DNA of 64,000 nt from Pseudomonas syringae CC1557. Lineage in GTDB: Bacteria > Pseudomonadota > Gammaproteobacteria > Pseudomonadales > Pseudomonadaceae. Below the pieces are notes generated by a model that saw nothing but the letters and a program-made list of their open reading frames with translations, did no database searches and was not told the DNA's origin. A program made the translations under genes and the position numbers. Below, in pieces: positions 1-7,929 of the stretch. Every line of letters begins with the position of its first letter. Position 1 is the first letter of the stretch. Location of the stretch: NCBI RefSeq assembly GCF_000452705.1, contig NZ_CP007014.1:5362501-5426500 (forward strand). Direction: 5' to 3'.

Positions 1-218
1 TCCAGACGCTTTTCATTCAACTGGACATTGGGCTGTACGTAGTCAGTGAAGACCTTGATCTCCAGGTCCACGCCTTCCTTGGCCAGGGTTGGCTTGATCA
101 GTTCAAGGATTTCCGCATGGGGCACAGGCGTCGCGCCGACCACCAGCTTTTCGCCTGCGTGAGCCAGGCCAATCGAGAACGCAGCCGCCAGAGCGGTCAT
201 CAGAAACGTCTTTTTCAT
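1..218 (-). CDS. MetQ/NlpA-family substrate-binding protein, 3' part outside window
   Basis: The first 72 codons of a periplasmic methionine-type ABC substrate-binding protein run off the left edge. The start ATG is followed by a typical signal peptide (MKKTFLMTALAAAF..., cleavage probably after AHA) with no lipobox cysteine. The mature part resembles the MetQ encoded at 43091-43864: both share a PHAEILE motif and an IKVF-DY-QPN stretch. It is therefore a paralog of that protein. The ligand may be methionine or another sulfur compound; this is inferred from the family only. The downstream transporter genes are not visible. Confidence 0.85.
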   Translation of the reverse strand, partial: MKKTFLMTALAAAFSIGLAHAGEKLVVGATPVPHAEILELIKPTLAKEGVDLEIKVFTDYVQPNVQLNEKRL

Positions 219-388
219 GCGGTGTCCTTAGGGAAAATCCGGGAGCGTCATCAGAAAATGACGCCTTGTTATTCAATGATTTGCCGCAGATCCATTGAGC
301 GCTGCGACATCATGCTGACATTACCTAGTTTTTATATGCCAAGAAAATACTTTTTAATCGAGTACTTATATCTTTTTATCTCAGCCCT

Positions 389-1339
389 TTATACAGGGCT
401 TTGCGCCAGCTGCACCGTCACGGTTTCCAGCAATTGCCGCAGCGCACCAAGCTGTTCGCGGTCACCGTTGCTGATCAACAGCTTTGCCTGACGCTCGATC
501 AGGGTCAGGGGGCTGGCGACGTCCGGCAAGTTGATGTGTTCGGCCTGAATCTCGTCTCCACTGCTGACCAGCAGCGCAAAGTGAATGACGTTTTCCAGTT
601 CGCGGGTATTGCCCGGCCAGCTGTGTGCTTCGAGTGTGCGTTGCGCGGATTCGCTGATCAGTTGCACCGGCAGGTTCAAGCGCTGGCTGTAGATGCCCAC
701 GAAATATTCAGCCAGCGGCAGGATGTTGCCCGGTTGCTCGCGCAACGCGGGCAGGTCAAGTCGCCCTTCGCTGAGATAGTGATAAAGCCGCTCGTGGAAT
801 TTCCCGGCGGCCACTGCCTGCGCCAGATCAATGCTGGTAGCGGCGACCAGACGCACGTCGACCGGGCTGGGCTGATGCGCGCCAACCCGGGTGACTTCGT
901 GATTTTCCAGCGCAGCCAGCAGCTTGACCTGAATCGGCAGCGGCAAATCACCGATTTCGTCGAGGTACAAGGTGCCGCCATTCGCCGAGCCAAACCAGCC
1001 TGCGCGGCTGCTGATCGTTCCACTGTGCGCCCCGGCGGCGTAGCCAAACAATTCTGCGTCGGCGTAAGTCGGGCTGATGGCACCGCAATTCACTGAAACG
1101 AACAAACCCGAGCGATCACTGCCGCGATGGATGTGCCGCGCCAGCAACTCCTTGCCGGTCCCGGACTCGCCACGGATAAGTACCGGTAATGAACGGGGTG
1201 CCAATTGTTCCATCTCCTCACGCAACCGGCGTGAACGTGGATCAATGAACACCAATGCCTTGGCGCGAATGCTGAGGGGGCTTTTTTCCGCATCGGGAAA
1301 GGTCAGCAGCGGCTGACCGAAGGTTTCTTGAAGGCTCAT
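389..1339 (-). CDS. Sigma-54 activator-like AAA+ protein with altered GAFTGA loop and no HTH
   Basis: A 316-aa protein that is essentially one sigma-54-interaction AAA+ domain. Walker A GESGTGKE lies at about residues 57-64, Walker B TLYLDEIG at about 123-130, and the SWPGNTREL motif near residue 241. The loop that normally reads GAFTGA and contacts sigma-54 reads GAHSGT here (about 103-108). There is no N-terminal sensor domain. The roughly 40 C-terminal residues do not look like a Fis-type helix-turn-helix. Family knowledge suggests transcription activation of sulfur or other nitrogen-type genes next to metQ-like loci, but the altered loop and missing DNA-binding domain argue for modified function. 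The start follows GGGAG at good spacing. Confidence 0.85.
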   Translation of the reverse strand: MSLQETFGQPLLTFPDAEKSPLSIRAKALVFIDPRSRRLREEMEQLAPRSLPVLIRGESGTGKELLARHIHRGSDRSGLFVSVNCGAISPTYADAELFGYAAGAHSGTISSRAGWFGSANGGTLYLDEIGDLPLPIQVKLLAALENHEVTRVGAHQPSPVDVRLVAATSIDLAQAVAAGKFHERLYHYLSEGRLDLPALREQPGNILPLAEYFVGIYSQRLNLPVQLISESAQRTLEAHSWPGNTRELENVIHFALLVSSGDEIQAEHINLPDVASPLTLIERQAKLLISNGDREQLGALRQLLETVTVQLAQSPV

Positions 1340-1379
1340 GACACACTCCCGCCTGAGCCCTTGCGACGGCTCAAGCGTT

Positions 1380-1403
1380 AAAAAGACAGGACCCTGAGGG
1401 CCC
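1380..1403 (-). terminator. Terminator after the RBBP9-like hydrolase gene
   Basis: On the minus strand GGGCCC, loop TCA, GGGTCC forms a 6-bp hairpin (1389-1403) followed shortly by a T-rich run (TCTTTTT). It sits between the hydrolase stop and the AAA+ gene start, so the two genes are probably separate transcripts. Confidence 0.55.
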
Positions 1404-1421
1404 GATAAAAAAGTAATCCGG

Positions 1422-2003
1422 TCATGCGCGACGACGTGCGTGCTGTTCCAGACGGCTTTGTAGCCGGTACAGGTAGGCGAACCCCTGCTCCCAGCGCTGA
1501 TGACCGGATTTGACGTTGATATGCCCGGCCTGGCTTAAGAACCCCAGTTCGGCACCCCAGTGACGTGCCATCTCCATGGCGCGCTGGGAGCTGACCGCAG
1601 GGTCGTTGTCGGAGCTGACGATCTGTGTCGGAAACGGCAGCAGGTCGGTAGGGATGGGGGCGAAATTACGTAACGCCGGTGGGCAATTCGGACGCTCGAC
1701 ATCGGCAGGCGCAACCAGCAAAGCACCCTGCACCTGGCGCAGGGTTTCCAGCGGAGCCAACTGCGCCCAATGCGCAACCGTCACGCAACCCAGGCTGTGA
1801 GCGATCAGGATGACTGGCGTGTCGTGCTCGGCGATGGTGCGCTGCAACTCTCCCACCCAGTCTTCACGGCGGGGCTTGAGCCAGTCGGCCTGCTCCACGC
1901 GGACACTATTGGGCAGGCTGTTTTGCCAGTGGGTCTGCCAATGATCGTCAGGAGACCCTTGCCAGCCTGGCACGATCAGATACCGGATCGACTCGTTATG
2001 CAT
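1422..2003 (-). CDS. RBBP9/YdeN-family alpha/beta serine hydrolase
   Basis: A 193-aa cytoplasmic alpha/beta hydrolase of the RBBP9/YdeN type. The nucleophile elbow AHSLG is at about residues 68-72 (Ser70). An SSDNDP acid region and a late AGHIN histidine complete a plausible Ser-Asp-His triad. Length fits the family. The start ATG follows GGAGG at about 8 nt. Substrate is unknown; family members are serine hydrolases with few defined physiological substrates. It lies upstream of the AAA+ gene on the same strand, with a terminator-like hairpin between. Confidence 0.85.
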   Translation of the reverse strand: MHNESIRYLIVPGWQGSPDDHWQTHWQNSLPNSVRVEQADWLKPRREDWVGELQRTIAEHDTPVILIAHSLGCVTVAHWAQLAPLETLRQVQGALLVAPADVERPNCPPALRNFAPIPTDLLPFPTQIVSSDNDPAVSSQRAMEMARHWGAELGFLSQAGHINVKSGHQRWEQGFAYLYRLQSRLEQHARRRA

Positions 2004-2134
2004 GGATTCGCCTCCTGCATGTATGCGTTCATGAGGCGAGTATAGGGAGTGAAGCTATATTCGCTAAGGAATAAGAAGCTATTTATTAATTCCCAAAACG
2101 AATATGTCACAACAAGAATATGAAAAGACGGGCG

Positions 2135-2173
2135 AAAAAAAAGGACCGCACCCTGCCTTCAAGGAACGGCCCT
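2135..2173 (-). terminator. Rho-independent terminator of the MFS gene
   Basis: On the minus strand AGGGCCG pairs with CGGTCCT (7 bp, one G-U) and is followed by eight T residues. It lies about 60 bases past the MFS transporter stop codon. Confidence 0.75.
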
Positions 2174-2232
2174 AACATAATCACTTTCAGGGCAAAGACT
2201 AACCGCGTTTCATGACAGGTATGCGACGCGCC

Positions 2233-3543
2233 TTATGTCGCCGGGACAGAACCGATGCCTGGCTCACCCGCCTTCAGCAGTGTCGGCTCTTCTGTTTGCG
2301 GGACTTCGCGGGCGACGTTCCACACCACAATCGCGGCGATCAGATCGAAGATAGCCAACACCACGAACAACGGGCTGTAGCCGATTTTAGTGACCATCAC
2401 GCCAAACACCATGGTGAACGCTGCCGCACCGAAGAAGCCGAACATCCCGCCCATGCCAGTGGCCGTGGCGACTTCGTTCTTACCGAACGAGTCCGAAGTG
2501 ATCGAGTACAGCGCGCCCGACAGGGTCTGGTGAGCGAAGCCGCCCACGCACAACAATGCAATCGCGGTGTAAGGGCTTTCGACCAGTCCGATGCAGGCCG
2601 GTCCGATCATGCACGAGCAGCCAAACAGCATGACCATCTTGCGCGAAGTGAACAGCGAAACCTTGCAGTACTTGTGGAACAGCGGGCTGAGGTAGCCACC
2701 CAGCACACAGCCGATGTCCGCTGCCAGAAACGGCAGCCAGGCGAACATCGCCACTTCCTTGATGTTCATGTGACGCTCAGTCATCAAGTACAGCGGAATC
2801 CACGCATTAAAGGTTTGCCAGGCGGGTTCGGAAAGAATGCGCGCCGAGGCAATCGCGTAGAAATTGCGGTTTTTGAACAGCCGCTTCCAGCTGCCTTTTT
2901 GAGCAGGCGCATCCTTGAGGCGGGATTCCTGGCCGCTGAGAATGTAGTCGCGTTCTTCATCGCCAAGACGCTTCTGGTCACGCGGATGCTTGTACAGCAG
3001 CAACCACAGCCCACTCCACACAATGCCAAGACCACCGACAATCAGAAATGCCAGCTCCCAGCCGCTTTGCAGGATCGCCCAGACCACCAGTGGCGGCGCG
3101 AGCAATGCGCCGAATGACGAGCCGATGTTGAACCAGCCAATCGCGACCGAGCGCTCCTTGGCCGGAAACCATTCGGTGGTCGCCTTGACGCCCGCCGGCA
3201 GGCCCGCCGCTTCGGTCAGGCCGAGCATGCCGCGGAAGATCGCCAGGCTCTGCCAGCCTGTGGCGAACGCTGCGGCGGCACAGGCAGCCGACCAGGCGAT
3301 AGCGAAAATCGCAAAACCCATCTTGGTGCCGATGGCATCAATGATGTAGCCCGCCACCGGTTGCATGATCGCGTAGCACACCTGCCAGGCGACGACGATG
3401 TGCGCGTACTGCTCGGTAGAAATGCTCAACTCGCTCATGAGCGTGGGCGCTGCGACGGACAGCGTGTTGCGTGCGAGGTAGTTGACGACCAGGCCGGCCG
3501 TGACCAGCCCGACCATCCACCACCGGATACCTTTCACTTTCAT
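2233..3543 (-). CDS. MFS transporter, sugar-acid/anion:cation symporter type
   Basis: A 436-aa major facilitator with about 12 hydrophobic segments, beginning MKVKGIRWWMVGLV. It has the NYLARNTLS first-helix region and the WF-IGSSFGA motif of the anion:cation symporter branch (glucarate, galactonate, phthalate or hexuronate importers). It is an inner-membrane importer, probably of a carboxylated sugar; the exact substrate cannot be read from sequence. No catabolic genes lie beside it. A palindrome of FadR/GntR type is found 245 bases upstream (3788-3806), suggesting repression relieved by the substrate or a derivative. Confidence 0.85.
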   Translation of the reverse strand: MKVKGIRWWMVGLVTAGLVVNYLARNTLSVAAPTLMSELSISTEQYAHIVVAWQVCYAIMQPVAGYIIDAIGTKMGFAIFAIAWSAACAAAAFATGWQSLAIFRGMLGLTEAAGLPAGVKATTEWFPAKERSVAIGWFNIGSSFGALLAPPLVVWAILQSGWELAFLIVGGLGIVWSGLWLLLYKHPRDQKRLGDEERDYILSGQESRLKDAPAQKGSWKRLFKNRNFYAIASARILSEPAWQTFNAWIPLYLMTERHMNIKEVAMFAWLPFLAADIGCVLGGYLSPLFHKYCKVSLFTSRKMVMLFGCSCMIGPACIGLVESPYTAIALLCVGGFAHQTLSGALYSITSDSFGKNEVATATGMGGMFGFFGAAAFTMVFGVMVTKIGYSPLFVVLAIFDLIAAIVVWNVAREVPQTEEPTLLKAGEPGIGSVPAT

Positions 3544-4165
3544 CTCTTCACCCTGTTTATTTTTAGATTGGCGATGAGCGTCCCGCGGCCAGAACCGTGA
3601 GGCGGCTGATTATGTAACTTTAGATTTCAATTTTTTGACAGCAATATATCGGCGTATTTCGCTGCTTTTCGTGCCTGTAAGCCAACTTACGAGACGAATA
3701 GGATTTTTCGCAGGCGCGGATGAGGGGATTTCTCATGAGTTTGTCACTCTTTGAATTATTTTTATGGTTGTAATTTTTTAAGAGTCTTATGTTGTCGTAC
3801 AACATAGCGCATTTATAGTCATTTGAGATACGAGTGTCAAATGCCAAAACGGCTGATAGCGCTTGCATGTAGGCTTCAGCGACAACCTGACGCTGGATTT
3901 CGAATTCACCCGTCATACGACGACTCAATAAAGTCGCGCTTTCCCTACGGCATTTCTTGGGTGTCCTTTATGGACCGACGAGCAAACCCACCGCCGCCGG
4001 AACGACCGCAACCTGCGAAGAATCACGAATTGCATCAGGGGGCTTGCACAATTGTCACAAATGCTTTCATTCTCTGAGGGCGCGTCAGGCAAGGGAATGC
4101 CCTTTGATGCCCGGTCGGCAGAGCGCCGACGCTGAACGACAACCCATTCCAGGAAGGGTGCTCAT
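3544..4165. other. 622-bp intergenic region, AT-rich
   Basis: This region separates the divergent MFS and AraC genes. It has lower GC than its surroundings and contains the 3788-3806 operator-like palindrome. A 102-codon open frame (3620-3928, minus) spans it, but has no convincing ribosome site or protein-like composition. I see no other gene. Confidence 0.6.
3788..3806. promoter_or_regulatory. FadR/GntR-family operator-like palindrome
   Basis: TATGTTGT-CGT-ACAACATA is a perfect 8-3-8 inverted repeat. Its core TTGTCGTACAA fits the TNGTNNNACNA pattern known for FCD/FadR-subfamily GntR regulators. It lies upstream of the sugar-acid-type MFS gene. The cognate regulator is not adjacent. Confidence 0.6.
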
Positions 4166-5158
4166 ATGCCTGAGCCAAGTAGTCTCGCCAGCTGGACGCG
4201 CGCCCTGCGCAAGCAACTCGATGCGCTCGGCGCGGACAGCAATGCGCTGTGCCAGAGCGCAGGCATCGACCCTTGCCTGCTCGATGATCCGGCCGCGCAA
4301 TTCCCGTCAGCCAGCACTGCCCTGCTCTGGGAGCTGGCCATTCAAACCAGCCTCGATCCAACCCTGGGGCTGCGTGTATCGCGGTTTGTCAGCCCGACCA
4401 CGTTTCACGCACTGGGCTACACGCTGGTGGCCAGCGGCTCATTACGCGAGGTATTCGAGCGCATCGTGCGTTACCACTCGGTTGCCGAGGACTCGCTGGA
4501 ACTGGATTTCAGAGCCGCCGGAGAGCGCTACGAGTTTAGGTTCAGCGCGCCGAAATCGTGTCCGTCACCCATCCATGAGTTGCTGGACGCATTCGCCGCG
4601 ATCTACGTGCGCACTTGTCGCAACCGTCTGGGCAGAGGGTACGCACCCTTGGCGGTGCATTTGCAACGGCCAGCGCCGGAGAACCCGCAGCCCTGGCAGG
4701 ATTTGTTTCGCTCCTCGCTGAATTTTTCAGCAGCGGAAAACATGCTGGAATTTGACGCTGATGATTTCGACGGCCACCTGGACGAAGGCCAGATCCAGTT
4801 GATCGAGCACAACACCAGCGGCGATCCGTTGCCTTCGCTGATCTGGGAGCAACGCGTGCGCTCGGCCATCGAAACCCTGCTGCCGGATGGCGAACCCACT
4901 GCAGAGAGTATTGCCGAAGCCCTGCACCTGAGCCCCCGCAGCCTGGAGCGGCACTTGGCCGATGAAGGGTGTTGTTATGACCTGCTGCTCAATCAATGCC
5001 GTCAGAACCTGGCACTGCTGCACATGAGCGAGCCGCAAACCTCATTGAGCGAGGTTGCCTGGTTGCTGGGTTTTGGCGATACCGACAGCCTGAGCCGCGC
5101 CTTCAAACGTTGGACCGGGCTGACGCCGGAGCAGTACCGGAACGGGCTGGCGCGGTGA
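4166..5158 (+). CDS. AraC-family transcriptional regulator
   Basis: A 330-aa regulator with an N-terminal arabinose-binding-like domain (AraC_arab_bd type, about residues 20-200) and a C-terminal AraC double helix-turn-helix (about 230-328). The second HTH shows the usual signature SEVAWLLGFGDTDSLSRAFK followed by WTGLTPEQYR. This architecture is shared with the OruR/ArgR-like and VirF-like branch. It is divergent from the MFS gene across 622 bases, so regulation of that transporter is possible but not shown. The start ATG is preceded by a weak GGAAGGGTGC site. Confidence 0.88.
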   Translation: MPEPSSLASWTRALRKQLDALGADSNALCQSAGIDPCLLDDPAAQFPSASTALLWELAIQTSLDPTLGLRVSRFVSPTTFHALGYTLVASGSLREVFERIVRYHSVAEDSLELDFRAAGERYEFRFSAPKSCPSPIHELLDAFAAIYVRTCRNRLGRGYAPLAVHLQRPAPENPQPWQDLFRSSLNFSAAENMLEFDADDFDGHLDEGQIQLIEHNTSGDPLPSLIWEQRVRSAIETLLPDGEPTAESIAEALHLSPRSLERHLADEGCCYDLLLNQCRQNLALLHMSEPQTSLSEVAWLLGFGDTDSLSRAFKRWTGLTPEQYRNGLAR

Positions 5159-5184
5159 AAGAAGTCGCTCATCGTTATAAAAAT

Positions 5185-5400
5185 CTTACTGACTCTCGTG
5201 CCAATGCTCCGCGTTGGCATGCATTGAGTGACGCTCCGCGTCACAAATCTGCAGCCTGGCGCCGTATCAGGCGCAAATGGGTCTCAGGCTTCAGTGCTGT
5301 CGGTATCTCGGGCCGGGTTGAGTAATGCGCCATGGCTGCAATGTGACGCAGAGCGTCACGAAATGCATTACCACGCAGCGTGGGAACGAGAGTGACTATC
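5185..5400. repeat. Cluster of REP-like palindromes
   Basis: The stretch downstream of the AraC gene has GTGCCAATGCTCCGCGTTGG, then GTGACGCTCCGCGTCAC-type and GTGACGCAGAGCGTCAC palindromes, then ACGCAGCGTGGGAACGAG. The same words recur near 30.9, 42.9, 48.1 and 52.0 kb, always between genes. They are dispersed extragenic palindromes; none encodes protein. Confidence 0.75.
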
Positions 5401-5460
5401 GTGCGACGCTACGCGTCGGTCTTGAGCAGGCGTAATACCGCTGGGCTGTAGATCAATGCT

Positions 5461-6690
5461 CTAACAAGCATCAATCCGCGCCAGCTCCGGTAAATCACCG
5501 GACAGTCCCAACGCTTCGCGCACGAACAGGGCTTTGGCTTCCGGCAGTTGGTTGACTACTTTCAGACCGGTATTGCGCAGCCAGCGCAGTGGCAGCGGAT
5601 TGGCCTGGAACAGGCGTTCGAAACCTTCCATCGCCGCCATCAGCGTCAGGTTGTGCGGCATGCGACGTCGCTCGTAGCGACCCAGCACGCGCGCATCCGA
5701 CCAGCGCTCGCCACGCTGGGCAGCGTGGGTCAGCACCTCGGCCAGCACAGCAGCATCCAGAAAACCGAGGTTCACGCCCTGCCCGGCCAGCGGGTGGATG
5801 GTGTGCGCGGCATCGCCAATCAGCGCCAGCCCTTTGGCCACGTAACGCTTGGCATGGCGCTGACGCAGCGGCACGCACAGGCGGGGGTCGGCAGTCAGTA
5901 TCTGGCCGAGTCTGCCCTCTAGTGCGCTTTCCAGTTCGCGACAGAACAGCTCGTCGTCCAGCAGCATCAAACGCTCGGCTTCAGTGGGTGTAACCGACCA
6001 GACGATGGAGCACCAGTGTTCACCCTCACGGTCCAGCGGCAGAAACGCCAATGGGCCGTCGTCGGTAAAGCGCTGCCAGGCGGTTTTCTTGTGCGACTCG
6101 GCTGTGCGCACGCTGGTGATGATCGCGTGGTGCTTATAATCCCACTCTCGTGTCGGTGTTTCCGTCAGACGGCGCACAGCGGAATTCGCACCATCAGCCG
6201 CAATCACAAGTGGCGCACGCAGCAAGCGGCCGTCCGCCAGGGTCAGCAGCCAGTCATCACCTGAATGGCGCATCTGCTCAAGCCGTGAATTGGCCAACAG
6301 GCCAATATCACTGTCGTGCAGACGGTCGAGGAGCGCGTCCTGCACCACACGATTTTCGACAATGTGCCCCAATACGTTGGCGTGCACGCTGGAGGCCGAA
6401 AAGTGAATCTCCCCGGTGCCGCTACCGTCCCAGACATGCATGTGCGCATACGGGCTGATGCGCCGGGCCGCGATGCCCTCCCACGCGCCCAGGCGTTGCA
6501 GAATACGTTGGCTGGCGGCCGACAGCGCACTGACTCGCGGCTCGAAATTCGACTGCGGGTCGAAGGGTTTGACGCTCAACGGCCCACCGTCAACGACCAG
6601 CACCTCAAGGCCACTGCCCTGCAAGGCCAGTGCAAGGGCGCTGCCGACCATTCCGGCTCCGACAATCAGCACATCCGCGCGTGTTTCCAT
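5461..6690 (-). CDS. ubiI: FAD-dependent ubiquinone-biosynthesis hydroxylase (UbiI/VisC-like)
   Basis: A flavoprotein aromatic hydroxylase of the UbiH/UbiF/VisC/COQ6 family, about 409 aa from METRADVLIVGAG. The FAD-binding GAGMVGSALA motif is at the N terminus and the ribityl motif GDAAHTIHPLAGQGVN at about residue 290. It probably hydroxylates C5 of the ubiquinone ring precursor. It is last in the ygfB-pepP-ubiH-ubiI order, the same as in E. coli. The frame is open 33 bases further to a TTG, but the ATG at 6690 fits the family start better. Assignment to UbiI rather than another ring hydroxylase rests on position. Confidence 0.8.
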   Translation of the reverse strand: METRADVLIVGAGMVGSALALALQGSGLEVLVVDGGPLSVKPFDPQSNFEPRVSALSAASQRILQRLGAWEGIAARRISPYAHMHVWDGSGTGEIHFSASSVHANVLGHIVENRVVQDALLDRLHDSDIGLLANSRLEQMRHSGDDWLLTLADGRLLRAPLVIAADGANSAVRRLTETPTREWDYKHHAIITSVRTAESHKKTAWQRFTDDGPLAFLPLDREGEHWCSIVWSVTPTEAERLMLLDDELFCRELESALEGRLGQILTADPRLCVPLRQRHAKRYVAKGLALIGDAAHTIHPLAGQGVNLGFLDAAVLAEVLTHAAQRGERWSDARVLGRYERRRMPHNLTLMAAMEGFERLFQANPLPLRWLRNTGLKVVNQLPEAKALFVREALGLSGDLPELARIDAC

Positions 6691-6741
6691 GCTCAAACCG
6701 TTCTCGCTTGCGGCCGAAGCCAATGGGTTAAAGTGCTTGCG

Positions 6742-7929
6742 TCATACATCGGTGCGAGTTCCCAGCCCCATCGCCTGGCGGGCAAACCAGCGTTTGGCGG
6801 CCGGCAACAGATCAAGGCCCAGCAGCCCCAGATTACGCCCTGTGGCCACTGCCGACTGGGTGCTGCCGAACAGGCGCGTTACCTTGTCGGAGAAACCAAC
6901 GGTCAACTGCTGATCCAGAAACTGACGTTCGCGATAACGCTGCAGGGTCGACAGATCACCCAGCGGCGCATCACTGTCGAGCAGCGTCTCTGCCAGCGCA
7001 TCGGCGTCACGCAGCGACAGGTTGAAGCCCTGACCGGCAATCGGGTGCAGGCTGTGCGCCGCATTGCCCAGGATCACCAGATGCGAGCGCACCTGCTCCT
7101 CGGCTTCAACCAGCGCCAGCGGATACACATGCCGCGCCCCGACCTGACGCAGCGTGCCCAGGCGATAGCCAAACACACCTTGCAGCTCTTCAAGGAAACT
7201 GCGGTCATCGAGTTCGGCGAGTCGCTGGGTGTCATTGCCCGGACGGGTCCAGACCAGCGCGCAGCGGTTGTCAGGCAATGGCAACAAGGCCATCGGGCCA
7301 TCATCGGTAAAACGCTCGAACGCCTGCCCGCAATGGGCTTCGCTTGGCGTGATATTGGCGATCAACGCGCTTTGATCGTAAGGCGTCTGGCGCACGCCGA
7401 TACCCAACTGCTCACGCAGACTGGAACGACCGCCGTCGGCGAGTATTGCCAGATCACACTCCAGTTCGGTTTCATCATTCAACGTCAGGCGGTAGCCATC
7501 AGGCAGCGGCTGCATCTGCTTGACCTCTGCCGGCACGCGCCAACTGACCACGTCCCGATCCAGACCGGCCCAGAGCGCCTGGCCTACCCAGGCGTTTTCC
7601 ACGACATAACCGAGCGCCGGCACGCCCTCTTCAATCGCGGAAAGACGAGTCGCGCCGAAGCGACCACGGTCCGAGACCTGAATCTGCAGGATCGGCTCGG
7701 CGCGGCGCGCGATCTGCTGCCAGACGCCGAGCCGTTCATAGATCCGCCGCGCGCCAAACGATAACGCCGAGGAGCGTGCGTCATAACTGGGCTGCCAGGT
7801 TTCGCCCGGTGCAAAAGGCTCGATCAGTACGATTTTCCAGCCTCGCGCCTTCGCACCGGCCTGTAGCGCAAGCGCGAGACTTGCGCCTACCAGCCCCCCG
7901 CCAACGATTGCGATATTAAAACGGCTCAT
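6742..7929 (-). CDS. ubiH: 2-octaprenyl-6-methoxyphenol hydroxylase
   Basis: A 395-aa FAD monooxygenase of ubiquinone biosynthesis (C1 ring hydroxylation). It starts MSRFNIAIVGGGLVG with the Rossmann GGGLVGASLA motif. The second FAD motif reads GNAAHSLHPIAGQGFN; the GN form in place of GD is typical of UbiH. Its start overlaps the pepP stop by 4 bases, so the genes are translationally coupled. The downstream hydroxylase gene begins 51 bases after its stop. Confidence 0.92.
   Translation of the reverse strand: MSRFNIAIVGGGLVGASLALALQAGAKARGWKIVLIEPFAPGETWQPSYDARSSALSFGARRIYERLGVWQQIARRAEPILQIQVSDRGRFGATRLSAIEEGVPALGYVVENAWVGQALWAGLDRDVVSWRVPAEVKQMQPLPDGYRLTLNDETELECDLAILADGGRSSLREQLGIGVRQTPYDQSALIANITPSEAHCGQAFERFTDDGPMALLPLPDNRCALVWTRPGNDTQRLAELDDRSFLEELQGVFGYRLGTLRQVGARHVYPLALVEAEEQVRSHLVILGNAAHSLHPIAGQGFNLSLRDADALAETLLDSDAPLGDLSTLQRYRERQFLDQQLTVGFSDKVTRLFGSTQSAVATGRNLGLLGLDLLPAAKRWFARQAMGLGTRTDV

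Noticed and set aside
219..388. Possible sigma-54 promoter for the metQ-like gene
   Set aside because: TTGGCA is present but no GC element at the required 10-11 base spacing, so there is no TGGCACG-N4-TTGCW match.
3620..3928. 102-codon frame in the AT-rich gap upstream of the MFS gene
   Set aside because: No ribosome site, implausible composition, and it overlaps the operator-like palindrome.
5185..5400. Possible CRISPR-like array
   Set aside because: Repeats are irregular palindromes with no constant spacer length and recur in other gaps, so they are REP-like. No CRISPR array or cas gene was seen.
6316..7764. 482-codon open frame antisense to ubiH/ubiI
   Set aside because: Spans two real genes and their gap on the opposite strand; low-complexity antisense composition.
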